The notes under the pieces: model-generated
Database searches by the model: none
What the model was told of the DNA's origin: nothing
Seen by the model: only the letters and a program-made list of their open reading frames with translations
Shown here: in pieces, positions 23,956 through 32,977 of the stretch
Numbering within the stretch: the first letter of the stretch is position 1
Layout of the letters: each line of letters starts with the position of its first letter
Source: Sphingomonas desiccabilis
GTDB taxonomy: Bacteria; Pseudomonadota; Alphaproteobacteria; Sphingomonadales; Sphingomonadaceae
Reading direction: 5' to 3'
Length of the DNA stretch: 64,000 nucleotides
NCBI RefSeq assembly: GCF_004135605.1
Contig: NZ_SDPT01000001.1
Location: 806,001 to 870,000 of the forward strand
Made by a program: the position numbers and the translations under genes

Positions 23956-24144
23956 ATGCGCGACAACATTGTGGCCGTGGGCCTCCTCACCCAGCGAGAC
24001 CTCCAGGCCCTCGGGTCTGGCTTTGATCGCGCGTTCCCCGTCGATGGCCTTGAGGGCTTCAGGGACCTGCTGGCCCAGCTCGATCAAATCGAGGCACTGT
24101 CGGCGGCAGGACAGCAAGGGCCGGCGAGGGACGGCAAGCCCTAG
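23956..24144 (+). CDS. Small conserved protein
   Basis: 62 residues starting MRDNIVAVGLLTQRDLQALG, then GFDRAFPVDG and a helix FRDLLAQLDQIEAL. I recall similar small proteins in sphingomonad genomes, but without function. The 13-bp repeat GGGCCGGCGAGGG lies in its last codons. No good ribosome site. Confidence 0.5.
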   Translation: MRDNIVAVGLLTQRDLQALGSGFDRAFPVDGLEGFRDLLAQLDQIEALSAAGQQGPARDGKP

Positions 24145-24499
24145 GTCCCTCTGTCCCCTTGCGTGTACACGCCCCTCATCCCGCACCGGCACACTGGGCC
24201 CTAATGTCCCCAGCCGGAGACGGCGAGGCCCGCTGGATCGCCGCAATGTGCTGCCAATCCCCTAGGCTGTGGGGGACGCAGCGGCTTCAGCATCCAGTGA
24301 CAAACCGCAGAAACCTGCTGGTCTCCGTTATGGTGGGGGACGTCGTTGTGGGGGGCATTGCCTCTCCGGGTCCCCTCCGGGGGCTGGACGGGAGCCCGCT
24401 GGCCGCTCGCCGATCGCGTTCGCAACTGACGGCTTCGCTGCACGCCCATAAAAACGGGTCGGACCTCTCTGACATCCGCAGTTTCCCTGGAGTTTCTGC

Positions 24500-24599
24500 G
24501 GGTCCCATGCGGCTCTTGCGGGTCCCAGAGGCGCTTTGCCGGGTCCCTATGTGCCATCCCGGCCACCACCCGATTATTTCTCGGGTCCCATCGGGTCCC
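24500..24599. repeat. Phased GGGTCCC iterons
   Basis: GGGTCCC occurs at 24500, 24520, 24541, 24583 and 24593, with a further copy at 24368. The intervals 20, 21 and 42 place the first four on one face of the helix (two turns apart). Flanking bases are also shared (TGCGGGTCCCA twice). This looks like a protein-binding array, for instance a replication or packaging site. Confidence 0.6.
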
Positions 24600-24749
24600 A
24601 TCCAGGCTCCGGGAGTCCCTGAAAGGACCGACCCGGCCCTAAACGGAGGACCCTTAGTCGCTTGATCGGGAGGGGACCCAGGGGCACCCAGGAGGCCGGG
24701 TAGGACCTCCTGTAACCGACTGTAAAATGACGGGAAATCAGGGGAGGTG

Positions 24750-24775
24750 CATTAGTGCGACCATATGCACAACTG
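24750..24775 (+). promoter_or_regulatory. Putative phage RNAP promoter for the late operon
   Basis: 26 bp beginning CATTAGTGCGACC and ending TGCACAACTG, differing from 5229-5254 at one base. About 230 bases before the first virion gene, the place expected for a late promoter. Confidence 0.6.
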
Positions 24776-24794
24776 TCTGCAGATGGCGACCGTC
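24775..24794. promoter_or_regulatory. Operator-like site abutting the late promoter
   Basis: Starts GTCTGCAGATGGCGACCGTC, directly continuing the promoter motif. It keeps the GTCTGC start and the GAC-N-GTC core of the other sites. Confidence 0.5.
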
Positions 24795-24811
24795 CTCGAT
24801 TGTGCGTCAAG

Positions 24812-24910
24812 GGTCCTCAGGGGCCCTTTAAGACCCTCAAGAGTCCTTATGGTAAGTCATATAGGAATCTATCCCTTTAGGTCCTCAGGGCCTTTAGGTC
24901 CTTAGGGTCT
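24812..24910. repeat. GGTCCTCAGGG / CCTTTAGG repeats
   Basis: GGTCCTCAGGG followed by CCTTTA occurs at 24812 and 24880. CCTTTAGG occurs twice (24874, 24891) and a CCTTAGG variant once more. Read on the other strand the unit is CCTAAAGG, similar to the short CCTAAAG repeats that flank the terminal repeats of T7. A genome-end or packaging role is possible. Confidence 0.5.
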
Positions 24911-25005
24911 CTCGATCCCCCAAGCTGCTCGCCACTGATGCGAGCCTTCCACGAAATCACCCCCATTATAGGCGTCCGGCCCATCGGTCCGCCGCAGGAC
25001 CCCGT

Positions 25006-25812
25006 ATGTCTCTCGAAACCGCTCAGTACCTCCACCAGCTCAACCCGGCCAATCCGTCCGGCGCCGATAGGCTGAAGGAGGGCGACGACCACATTCGGAT
25101 GCTCAAGGCCGTCCTCAAGGCGACCTTCCCCGGCATCACCGGCCCCTTGTCGACCAGCGTGACCCACACGTTCCTGAACGGCCTCGCGGGCCTCTTGGTC
25201 CCTGTAGGAGCCATTGTGCTCTGGCACGGGGCCCCCGCTGACGTGCCGAAGGGCTGGGCCATCTGCAACGGCGACAAGGCCGCTAAGAGCGACGGCACCG
25301 GCACGATCACGACGCCGGACCTCCGCAACCGGGTGCCTGTAGGCGCCAGCGCGGACCACGAGTTGCTGTCGACCTTCGGCCAGACCAGCGCGACCTACAC
25401 CTCGTCGGTTGCGGGGAGCCACACGCACACCGGAACCGCCGCAGAGGCCGGCTCGCACTCGCACTCGGGCAAGACAGGGGATCACTCCCTGACGACTGCC
25501 GAGATGCCTGCCCACAGCCACATGGTGGCGGCGCCCGGCACCGCGACGTCGCTGCTGAGCAACAGCAACACCCTGGCCACCGGCAAGCAGGACGGCAGCG
25601 ACTCCAACTACACCCTCACGGGTCGGAGCGAGTCCGCCAGTTACGGCAAGACCTCGGACGGCGGCGAGGGCAAGGCCCACAGCCACCCCATCACGGCGGA
25701 CGGTGCCCACACGCACAGCCTCACGGTCTCACAGGTCGATGGGCACAGCCACACCGTCACCGTTGATGCGACCCAGCCGTCGATCGCCCTCCACTTCATC
25801 ATCAAGGTCTAG
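25006..25812 (+). CDS. Tail-collar fibre protein
   Basis: 268 residues. The phage tail-collar domain is clear: PVGAIVLWHGAPADVPKGWAICNG (about 66-89) then TTPDLRNRVPVGA (about 105). After it comes a Gly/Ser/Thr/His-rich shaft with repeated SHSH/HTH motifs, probably a metal-binding beta structure as in T4-type fibre tips. First gene of the late block. Confidence 0.82.
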   Translation: MSLETAQYLHQLNPANPSGADRLKEGDDHIRMLKAVLKATFPGITGPLSTSVTHTFLNGLAGLLVPVGAIVLWHGAPADVPKGWAICNGDKAAKSDGTGTITTPDLRNRVPVGASADHELLSTFGQTSATYTSSVAGSHTHTGTAAEAGSHSHSGKTGDHSLTTAEMPAHSHMVAAPGTATSLLSNSNTLATGKQDGSDSNYTLTGRSESASYGKTSDGGEGKAHSHPITADGAHTHSLTVSQVDGHSHTVTVDATQPSIALHFIIKV

Positions 25813-25873
25813 GCGCTCCTGTCCCCGCTGAGGGGCACCAGGGCACCCGCGGGCCTCCAACACGAGAGCTGAT

Positions 25874-27496
25874 ATGTCTACCTTCCCGGTCCGCCGACTG
25901 GGTCAGGCCGGGGTCGTGACTGACATGCACCCCGCAGACCTTGAGGACCCCGCGGTTTTCACGGCAGGGGTCAACGTGCGCTTCCGCAACGGTCGCGTCA
26001 CCCGAGGCCCTATCCCCCGCACCGTGGCGACGCTCGACTTCGAGCCGGGCCACGCGGTTGCGATCCCGCCATCTTCCGGCGGCTACGACGAGATCATCAT
26101 GGCCTCGGCGGACTTCGGGACCGTTAAGCGCCTCAACGGCGCCGAGCTGGAAGACCTGACGCCTCCAGGGCAGGTCGCCGGCAGCGAAGGCTACCCGATC
26201 ACGAGCTGCTTCCTCGGAGGCGTCTCATACCTGAACCGCGAGAGCCACGACCCCATCTGCAAGGTGCCGGGCGACAGCACTTACAACGTGCTCCCCAACT
26301 GGCCTGAAGGCTACCGCTGCAAGGTGCTGCGCTCCTTCAAGGACCAGCTTGTCGCGCTGGGCGTGACCAAGGCGGGCGCCTATTACCCGACGATGGTGAA
26401 GTGGTCCGACCTGGTCGGCTTCGGCACCCCGCCGGGCGACTGGTCGACCGATAGCACCACCAACTCGGCCGGCGAGAACATCGTCAACGAGATGCAGCAC
26501 ACCATTGTCGACGGGCTGGCCCTTCGGAACAGCTTCGTCATCTACTGCACCAACTCCGTGTGGCAGATGGACTACGTCGGCGGCGACTTCATCTACCAGT
26601 TCACCAAACTCTTCGACGAGCGCGGCGTCATCAATCCCAACTGCGTCGTGCAGGTGGGCGGGTCGCACTTCGTCTTCGACCGCAACGACATCTACGTCCA
26701 TGACGGCGTCTCCCCGACGTCCATCGCCGACCAGAAGGTGCGCGAGTTCATCTTCGACGCACTGGACACCGCCAAGAGCCACCTGTGCTTCGTCAACCAC
26801 GATGCGCGGCTCAGCGAGATACGCTTCTGCTATCCGTCCGCCGACCGCCTGGTGGGCTGGCAGGGCCCGACCAACGGCTGCAACCGCGCCGCGGTCTACA
26901 ACTACGCCAACGGCACCTGGACCTTCTACGACCTGCCGAACGTGACCGGCGCCTGTCGCTCGGCCCTCATCTCCGGCAAGAGCTGGGATGACGACCAGGA
27001 GGTCACCTGGGACGGCTCGCAGGGCCTCTTCCTCACTTCGGAGGGCGACGAGGGCCAGCACGTCCTCTTCGTGGGCCGCTCCGACCCCTCCATGGGGCTC
27101 ACGGCCCCGCGGCTCTATGGTCTCGACCTCCTGCGGGGTGGCACGCTCACCCAGCCGGTAGAGCCTGAGGCCGTCAAGCCCGCCTTCATCGAGCGCGTGG
27201 GCCTCGACCTCGACATCATCGGCAAGAACCTGACGCAGTACACCCATCTGCAGGCCATCTGGCCCCAAGTGTGGGTGGAGGCGCCGGCCGACAGCTACTG
27301 GCAGTTCGGGGGCAACGACTTGGTGAACCAGGAGCCGACGTGGTCCGACGAGACCACCTTCGACCCGAACGCCGAGGCCAAAATTGACATCAACGAGGCC
27401 GGAAAATACCTCGCGTACCGCTTCGGCGTCCGCGGGACCGGAGACTTCCAGCTTTCCGGCTTCGACATCCAACTTGTGATCCGCGGGAGGCGCTAA
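25874..27496 (+). CDS. Tail nozzle / tubular protein B-like virion protein
   Basis: 540 residues, beta-rich, with the N-terminal pattern GVVTDMHPADLEDPAVFTAGVNVRFRNG of podovirus nozzle proteins (T7 gp12 role). Following segments look like beta-propeller blades. It would form the distal tail tube through which DNA passes. Good RBS-like spacing; the next gene starts at its stop. Confidence 0.72.
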   Translation: MSTFPVRRLGQAGVVTDMHPADLEDPAVFTAGVNVRFRNGRVTRGPIPRTVATLDFEPGHAVAIPPSSGGYDEIIMASADFGTVKRLNGAELEDLTPPGQVAGSEGYPITSCFLGGVSYLNRESHDPICKVPGDSTYNVLPNWPEGYRCKVLRSFKDQLVALGVTKAGAYYPTMVKWSDLVGFGTPPGDWSTDSTTNSAGENIVNEMQHTIVDGLALRNSFVIYCTNSVWQMDYVGGDFIYQFTKLFDERGVINPNCVVQVGGSHFVFDRNDIYVHDGVSPTSIADQKVREFIFDALDTAKSHLCFVNHDARLSEIRFCYPSADRLVGWQGPTNGCNRAAVYNYANGTWTFYDLPNVTGACRSALISGKSWDDDQEVTWDGSQGLFLTSEGDEGQHVLFVGRSDPSMGLTAPRLYGLDLLRGGTLTQPVEPEAVKPAFIERVGLDLDIIGKNLTQYTHLQAIWPQVWVEAPADSYWQFGGNDLVNQEPTWSDETTFDPNAEAKIDINEAGKYLAYRFGVRGTGDFQLSGFDIQLVIRGRR

Positions 27497-27732
27497 TGAC
27501 AGGCACCACCTTGATCGACGCGGTACGAGCCAAGCTCGCCAGCCTGGTGCCCTTCCGCAGGCAGGTCCGGCCGGCGGCGGCAGCGAGCTACGCTCCCTTC
27601 ATCGACGGCGAATTGCAGCGGCTCGCGGCCACGACCCGAGACATTGTCGAGGCTCTGCAGGCTCTCGACCCTATCCTCGCAGGCCTCGCAGAGCAGGGGG
27701 GAGCCGATGGGCGCACCTCTTCCGGCTCCTAG
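27496..27732 (+). CDS. Small virion-region protein
   Basis: 78 residues with a basic N-terminus and a helical second half, overlapping genes on both sides. Could be a chaperone or minor virion protein; no family recognised. Confidence 0.55.
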   Translation: MTGTTLIDAVRAKLASLVPFRRQVRPAAAASYAPFIDGELQRLAATTRDIVEALQALDPILAGLAEQGGADGRTSSGS

Positions 27733-28027
27733 CCACCAGCTCAAGGTCCCGGTTGTCCGCCGCTCCGTGTACACGCTGTACCTGGAGCAGGCCACGCCGC
27801 AGCACACCTTCATCCATTGCGACGTCCATCACCCCTGGAGTGGGCGCGTTAAGCGACAGCTCGCCGCCGACTTCGAGGCTCTCAAGGCTCTCCACGGCGG
27901 CCCGCTGTACGCCCTGCACGAGCGGGGCGACACCAAGCACTCCAAGTTCCTCGCCATGTTCGGCTTCCGTTGGGCCGCGTCGTTCGTCGACCACCACCAC
28001 CGCCACATGGAAGTCCACCAGACGTAA
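27707..28027 (+). CDS. GNAT-like small protein in the gp13 position
   Basis: 106 residues starting MGAPLPAPSHQLKVPVV. The middle and end (HHPWSGRVKRQLAADFEAL, then HSKFLAMFGFRWAASF) resemble the reduced acetyltransferase-like proteins found before the internal virion proteins in T7-like phages. An enzymatic role is uncertain. Contains a GTGTACAC palindrome at 27767. Confidence 0.5.
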   Translation: MGAPLPAPSHQLKVPVVRRSVYTLYLEQATPQHTFIHCDVHHPWSGRVKRQLAADFEALKALHGGPLYALHERGDTKHSKFLAMFGFRWAASFVDHHHRHMEVHQT

Positions 28028-28035
28028 AGAACACC

Positions 28036-29031
28036 ATGGGCTCTCTATTCGGTGGCTCCAACACCACCAAGACCGACCAGACGACCAACACCGGGCCGTC
28101 GCAATTCCAGCTCCCCTATCTGCAGACCGCGTTCAACGGGGCGCAGAACCTCTTCAACTCCCAGTCCGGCACGCCCTACTATCAGGGCGAACTTTATGCC
28201 GGCATGTCGGAGGCCCAGAAGGCGGCCCTGCAGGGGCAAGTCAACTTCGCCACCGGCACCGGGCTCTCCTCGGCGGCCGACCTGACGAAGATGGGGCAGG
28301 GGCTTCTCGGCAACGGGGCGAAAGCCCAAGGCCTCCTCGACCAGTACACCTCGCTCGCGAACACGGACGCCACGGGCGCCAATATCAAGGCAGCGAGCCA
28401 GTACGCGGACAATCCGTACCTCGACGGCCAGATTGATGCGGTCAACCGCGACGTGTCGCGTCAGCTCACGGAGAGCACGCTCCCGTCGATCGACCGCTCT
28501 GCGTCCGGCACCGGCAACCTCAACTCCAGCCGAGCCGGCGTCGCCGCGGGCATCGCCCAGCGCGGCGCGGCGGATCGCATGGCCGACAACGCCGCCTCCC
28601 TCCGGGGTCAGGCGTACAGCCAGGGCCTGAACCTCGCGTCCCAGGACCGCTCGACGAACCTCAACGCTCTAGCGACGGGCGCCAGCGGCTACGCAGGTCT
28701 CGCGAACCAGGGCCTCTCTGCCATCTCCGCCGGCAACCAGCTTGCGAACAACTCCTTTGGTGTGATCAACAACGCATACTCGCAGGAGCAGGCGGACCGG
28801 CAGGGTCAAACCTCGGCCGACTTCCAGAAGTGGCAGGGCAACGACCAGCGCCAGTGGGACATCCTCAACCGCTATTACGGCATGGTTGGCGGCAACCAGT
28901 GGGGCCAGTCCGGCACCACGACGGGCACCCAGGTCACCAAGCAGAACCAGGGGCTCCTCGGGGGCCTAGCGGGCCTTGCCACCACGGGCCTCGGCTTGGC
29001 CGGCGGCCTCGGCTGGAAACCCTTCAACTAA
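28036..29031 (+). CDS. Internal virion / DNA-ejection protein
   Basis: 331 residues from ATG 28036. It starts MGSLFGGSNTTKTDQ, is rich in Gln, Asn, Ala and Gly, is helical, and ends in a hydrophobic Gly-rich segment (LLGGLAGLATTGLGLAGGLG) able to insert in membranes. This is the profile of podovirus ejected core proteins (T7 gp14 role). Confidence 0.68.
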   Translation: MGSLFGGSNTTKTDQTTNTGPSQFQLPYLQTAFNGAQNLFNSQSGTPYYQGELYAGMSEAQKAALQGQVNFATGTGLSSAADLTKMGQGLLGNGAKAQGLLDQYTSLANTDATGANIKAASQYADNPYLDGQIDAVNRDVSRQLTESTLPSIDRSASGTGNLNSSRAGVAAGIAQRGAADRMADNAASLRGQAYSQGLNLASQDRSTNLNALATGASGYAGLANQGLSAISAGNQLANNSFGVINNAYSQEQADRQGQTSADFQKWQGNDQRQWDILNRYYGMVGGNQWGQSGTTTGTQVTKQNQGLLGGLAGLATTGLGLAGGLGWKPFN

Positions 29032-29043
29032 CACGAGCGAACC

Positions 29044-29892
29044 ATGAACCCTCTTATGATCCCCGCGGGCCTCGCCGCCGCTGGGGCGGCTACGGGTGCC
29101 TCACGGCTCCCCGCAGCACCTCCGCGCCCCGCGGGCCTCTGGGACCACGGAAACCGCCACAAGACCCTTCTGGCCATCGGCGCGGGCCTCCTGTCCGGCG
29201 GAAACTTCGGGGAGGGCATGGCCCGCGCCGGGCAGAACGTGCTCGGCCTGGAAGAGTCCCTGAGGACGTCCAGCAAGGCTGGCCGTGAGTTCGGGGGGCC
29301 CGACGACGCCTTCGAGATCATCACCGACCCGGTGACAGGCGAGCGCTCCGTCCAGCCCGTCCCGGCCTTCCAGGAATACCTGGAGGCGAAGCGGGTGAAG
29401 CAGAAGGACGTAGCCGACATCAACGGCCGCGCCATGTTTGCCCTGCAGCAGCTTCCCGAGGATCAGCGGCCCGCAGCGTACGAGCAGATGCGGCAGAACC
29501 CGGAGCACTTCGGCGTCGACCCGACGAAGATGCCCGAGGCGTACGATCCGAACTACGCCGCCGTGACGAGCGGCATGGGCATGACGGTCTCCCAGGCGCT
29601 CACCCGCCAACAGGCCAAGGACAATGCCGCGGCCCTGCAGGACTACCGACAGGACGTCCAGGCCGACCGCACCGCGCGGACCGGCATCTACCGCGACCGC
29701 TCCATCGCCACCACGGCGCAGGGCGCCCAGCGCATCGCCCAAGGTGACGCCCGCATCGCGCAGGGGGCTCAACGCCTCGCCATCAGCAAGACGAAGGGCT
29801 CCGGCGGCGGCAGCAGCAGGGGCGGCCTCGATAACCGCTACGAATACCGCATCGGCCCGAACGGGCAGGTGCAGAAGAGGCTCAAGAAGTAA
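29044..29892 (+). CDS. Probable internal virion protein
   Basis: 282 residues: a hydrophobic Ala/Gly-rich start, charged middle, Gln/Ala/Arg repeats (AQGAQRIAQGDARIAQGAQRL) and a basic tail. The start of the next gene overlaps its stop. Part of the ejection-protein set by position. Confidence 0.6.
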   Translation: MNPLMIPAGLAAAGAATGASRLPAAPPRPAGLWDHGNRHKTLLAIGAGLLSGGNFGEGMARAGQNVLGLEESLRTSSKAGREFGGPDDAFEIITDPVTGERSVQPVPAFQEYLEAKRVKQKDVADINGRAMFALQQLPEDQRPAAYEQMRQNPEHFGVDPTKMPEAYDPNYAAVTSGMGMTVSQALTRQQAKDNAAALQDYRQDVQADRTARTGIYRDRSIATTAQGAQRIAQGDARIAQGAQRLAISKTKGSGGGSSRGGLDNRYEYRIGPNGQVQKRLKK

Positions 29893-30536
29893 TGGTCGAT
29901 CAAGACAACGACGGCTGGGAAGACGTCACCGACGCCCGCGAGGTTAAAGCTCTCGTGGGCATCAAGGGCCTCCAGCAGCAGACGAAGAGCCTGCCGAAGG
30001 CTCCCCCGAAGGGGGGCGCGTTCGACATCAACACCCCGGAAACCCGCCCCACCGGCCAATCCGCTCAGGCGGCCTACACCAAGGTTGGTGCCGCCCGCGC
30101 GATGCTCAAGCAGCTCAGCCACGTCCGGTCGCTCTACGACAAGAATATGTCGGCGGGAGGCCTCGCAGGCGTTCGGGAGTTCAACCCGCTCAACCGGCAG
30201 AACCAGGAGTTCGACGGCGCGGTGTCGGCTATCCCGCTGCTAGCCCGGCAGGCCTTCCGCGTCGCGGGGTCCGGCTCAGACTCCGACCGTGAGCTGAAGC
30301 TCATCACCGACGCCCTGCCGAACCGCTGGTCCTTCGACGCGACCAACGCCGAACGCTTCAAGACGCTCGATAGCGTGCTGCGGGGCTTCATCACCTCCTA
30401 CGGAGGCCTCGCCGGCTACTCGCCGGCCCAGCTCAAGGCTCTCTCACAGGAGCACACGTACGGCCGACCGCTTCCTAAAGCGCCGGTCTCCCGACCCAAC
30501 AGCGACGCTCTGCGCCGCAAATACGGACTGAAATAA
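29892..30536 (+). CDS. Probable internal virion protein
   Basis: 214 residues with an acidic start (MVDQDNDGWEDVTDARE) and a helical body with AFRVAGSGSDSDRELKLI, a segment I associate with phage ejection proteins. Overlaps the preceding gene by one base and ends two bases before the next. Confidence 0.6.
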   Translation: MVDQDNDGWEDVTDAREVKALVGIKGLQQQTKSLPKAPPKGGAFDINTPETRPTGQSAQAAYTKVGAARAMLKQLSHVRSLYDKNMSAGGLAGVREFNPLNRQNQEFDGAVSAIPLLARQAFRVAGSGSDSDRELKLITDALPNRWSFDATNAERFKTLDSVLRGFITSYGGLAGYSPAQLKALSQEHTYGRPLPKAPVSRPNSDALRRKYGLK

Positions 30537-30538
30537 CC

Positions 30539-32932
30539 ATGCCTGACATCGCCAGGATTAGAGCCAACGTCGGCTCCATGATCGAGCAGGGCGCACCTGA
30601 GGCCGAGATCGACACCTATGTCGCGTCCGAAGGTGTCTCCGCCGAGGACCTGCGCGATGCCCGCATGGATGCAGGTGACGAGCAGGCCTACGCGGCCCTT
30701 GCCGCCGACCCTCGCACCACCGCCGCCGACCTCAAGGGGTTCGTCAAGCAGCGGGGGTTCTCACTGAACGACGCCGACATCGACGCCTTCATGGCCGCTC
30801 GGCAGCAGGGCTCGAAGGTCGGCCGCAAAGTCGTCTACGAGGGCGAGGCACATCCTCCCGTCTCCTTGGCGCAGAACCTGGGGGCCGCGGCAGGCAAGTT
30901 CGCCGACGCCATCCTCCCTGGTGTCGCGGGGCTCGATCGTGGTGTCCACAAGGTCACCGCGAACGCCGCGCAGGCCCTGCTCGGCAACGAGGAGTTCGAC
31001 CCGTCCGCCGCCTTCCAGCAGGGCAAGGACGAGCAGGACTTCTCGCAATCCCTCTTTGATGCCCAACACCCGAACGCCAGCACCGCTGCCTCCGCGGCTG
31101 GGCTCGTCGGCTCGCTTCTCCTTCCCGAGGCTCGCGTCCTTCGTGGCTCCGGGATGCTCCCCGGCATGGGTAACGCTGCCCTGACCGCGGGGGGCTACGG
31201 GGCGCTTTCGGGGGCGCTGAACGATTCCGGCGGAGGTCGCGTGGAGAACGCGATCCTCGGCGGCGTCGCAGGTGCCGGGCTCGGGGCCGCCGCTGCTCCC
31301 GCCTTCCGGGGCGCAGCCGCGATCGGATCGGCAGCCCGCCGCAACGTGCCGGGTGTCGACGCGACCGCTCGGTTCCTTGAGAACGTGCCCCGGCGCTTCC
31401 GCAACCAGCCGCTGGCGCAGCCCGGCGACGCCGCGGCGGCCCAGGGCGAGCGCATACTGGCCGACGAGCTGCCGCAGGGCACCATAGCGACCGGCATGGG
31501 CACTGGCGGCGCCCAGGCGACCCCTCAGGCTATCGAAGCCGAGGTGGCCCGCCGAGCAGCCATGAACGTGCCTGCAATGCCGGTCGACGTGTCCGAGAAG
31601 GGCCGCCGGATCACCGGCTGGGCACTTCAGGGCAATGGCCCCATGGCGACCCGCGCCCGCAACATGCTCCTGCAGCGGCAGGCGGCCCAGGGTTCTCGCA
31701 TCCGCGGCCACCTAGCCGAGGAGCTGGGGCCGGCTGTCGACCCGGTCCAGGCGGTCGACCAGATCAACCGGCGTGCTTCTGCGGCTTCCGGCCCAGGCTA
31801 TCAGGCCGCGTACGCTCAGCCCATGGTCCTGACGCCGGAGATCGAGGGCATCATGCGGACCCCGGCGTTCCAGGACGCCCTCCCGCAGGCCCTCCGCAAC
31901 ATCCGCAACGCCCAACGCGACCCGGTCGAGCTGGGCTTCCGCCTGGACCGCGACGGGAATATTGCCGGCACCCGGACCCTCACCGTCGAGGGCTTCGACC
32001 AAGTCATCCGCGCCATGCGGGACGCCGGACAGGCCGCTATGGACACGAGCGGGTTCCGCCCACGGAACACGACCAACTCGGTCCACATCAACGACCGCGT
32101 CCGCGACCTTCGCGGCCACCTCGCGGACCAGAACGAAGCCTACCGAGACGTCACGGCGAACTATGCCGACGAGATGGCACTCCGCGATGCACTAGGCGCC
32201 GGGCAGGAGGTCTCGAAGCTCACCGGCCCCGAGATCGCCGGCCAAATGCGCGATATGCCGCAGCACGCCCAGGAGGCCTGGATGACAGGGGCCCAGACGG
32301 CCCTTGCGGATGAGGCGACCCAGGCAGGCTTGAAGCCGACCGCCAACGTGGCCCAGCGCACCCGCCAGTCCCTCGGGATGTCCGGGGCAGGGGCCCACGC
32401 CTCCATGGGCGACCAAGCCAAGCAGCAGGCGCTCGAAGCTATGTCGGGCCGCCCTGGCTTGATGAACCGGCTGGCCGACCGTCTGGAGGCTGAGGACCAG
32501 GGGTTCAAGGCCTTCCACGAGGCCTTCGGCAACTCCAAGACGCAGCCCCGGCAGGCGATGGACGAAGCCCTCTCGGGCCAAGCCCTTCAGGTGGCCGGCA
32601 GGGCCGCCCGCGGCGACATCATTGGCGCAGTGGCCTCGGTCCTGTTCCAGGGGAATCCTCGCGGCACCCTGCGCTTCAAGCAGGACGTCCAGGACCGCAT
32701 CTCCGAGCTGATGACCGCAACGGGCGCTGCCGACGTGCAAACCGCAATGCGGGCCATCGCTCGGCGGGCGCAGCAGGACGCCGCGTTCGCGGATGCTCTC
32801 AACCGCGCCGGCATCAAGCCTTCGAAGATCGCAGCGATCCTCGCCGCGTCTCAAGACACCTCGCCTACCTCCACCTCGGAGGGCGAGGACGAACCTCTGA
32901 TGCCACCCGTGTACACGCGGGCCAACCAGTAG
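30539..32932 (+). CDS. Large internal virion / ejection protein
   Basis: 797 residues. A charged N-terminal part leads to a Gly/Ala-rich hydrophobic zone (about 185-270: AASAAGLVGSLLLPEAR, GYGALSGALNDSGGG) that could cross membranes, then a long helical body. It fits the role of T7 gp15/gp16 without clear homology and shows no transglycosylase motif. A GTGTACAC palindrome is near its last codons. Confidence 0.65.
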   Translation: MPDIARIRANVGSMIEQGAPEAEIDTYVASEGVSAEDLRDARMDAGDEQAYAALAADPRTTAADLKGFVKQRGFSLNDADIDAFMAARQQGSKVGRKVVYEGEAHPPVSLAQNLGAAAGKFADAILPGVAGLDRGVHKVTANAAQALLGNEEFDPSAAFQQGKDEQDFSQSLFDAQHPNASTAASAAGLVGSLLLPEARVLRGSGMLPGMGNAALTAGGYGALSGALNDSGGGRVENAILGGVAGAGLGAAAAPAFRGAAAIGSAARRNVPGVDATARFLENVPRRFRNQPLAQPGDAAAAQGERILADELPQGTIATGMGTGGAQATPQAIEAEVARRAAMNVPAMPVDVSEKGRRITGWALQGNGPMATRARNMLLQRQAAQGSRIRGHLAEELGPAVDPVQAVDQINRRASAASGPGYQAAYAQPMVLTPEIEGIMRTPAFQDALPQALRNIRNAQRDPVELGFRLDRDGNIAGTRTLTVEGFDQVIRAMRDAGQAAMDTSGFRPRNTTNSVHINDRVRDLRGHLADQNEAYRDVTANYADEMALRDALGAGQEVSKLTGPEIAGQMRDMPQHAQEAWMTGAQTALADEATQAGLKPTANVAQRTRQSLGMSGAGAHASMGDQAKQQALEAMSGRPGLMNRLADRLEAEDQGFKAFHEAFGNSKTQPRQAMDEALSGQALQVAGRAARGDIIGAVASVLFQGNPRGTLRFKQDVQDRISELMTATGAADVQTAMRAIARRAQQDAAFADALNRAGIKPSKIAAILAASQDTSPTSTSEGEDEPLMPPVYTRANQ

Positions 32933-32977
32933 GGGCTGGGGGTCACACCCTGGCCCCCTCAGCCTCACCAGGACAAT

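Larger units (their letters stand above)
24145..25005. other. Large non-coding region before the late operon
   Basis: About 860 bases with no convincing gene; a rightward frame of about 168 codons (24159..24665) lacks a ribosome site and any domain. It holds a GTGTACAC palindrome (24163), an array of GGGTCCC units, one copy of the 26-bp promoter motif, an operator-like dyad and CCTTTAGG repeats. It is the largest control region of the phage. Confidence 0.7.

Noticed and set aside
24159..24665. Long plus-strand open frame in the pre-late region
   Set aside because: No ribosome site, no domain, repeats run through it, and several alternative frames are equally open; better explained as non-coding control DNA.
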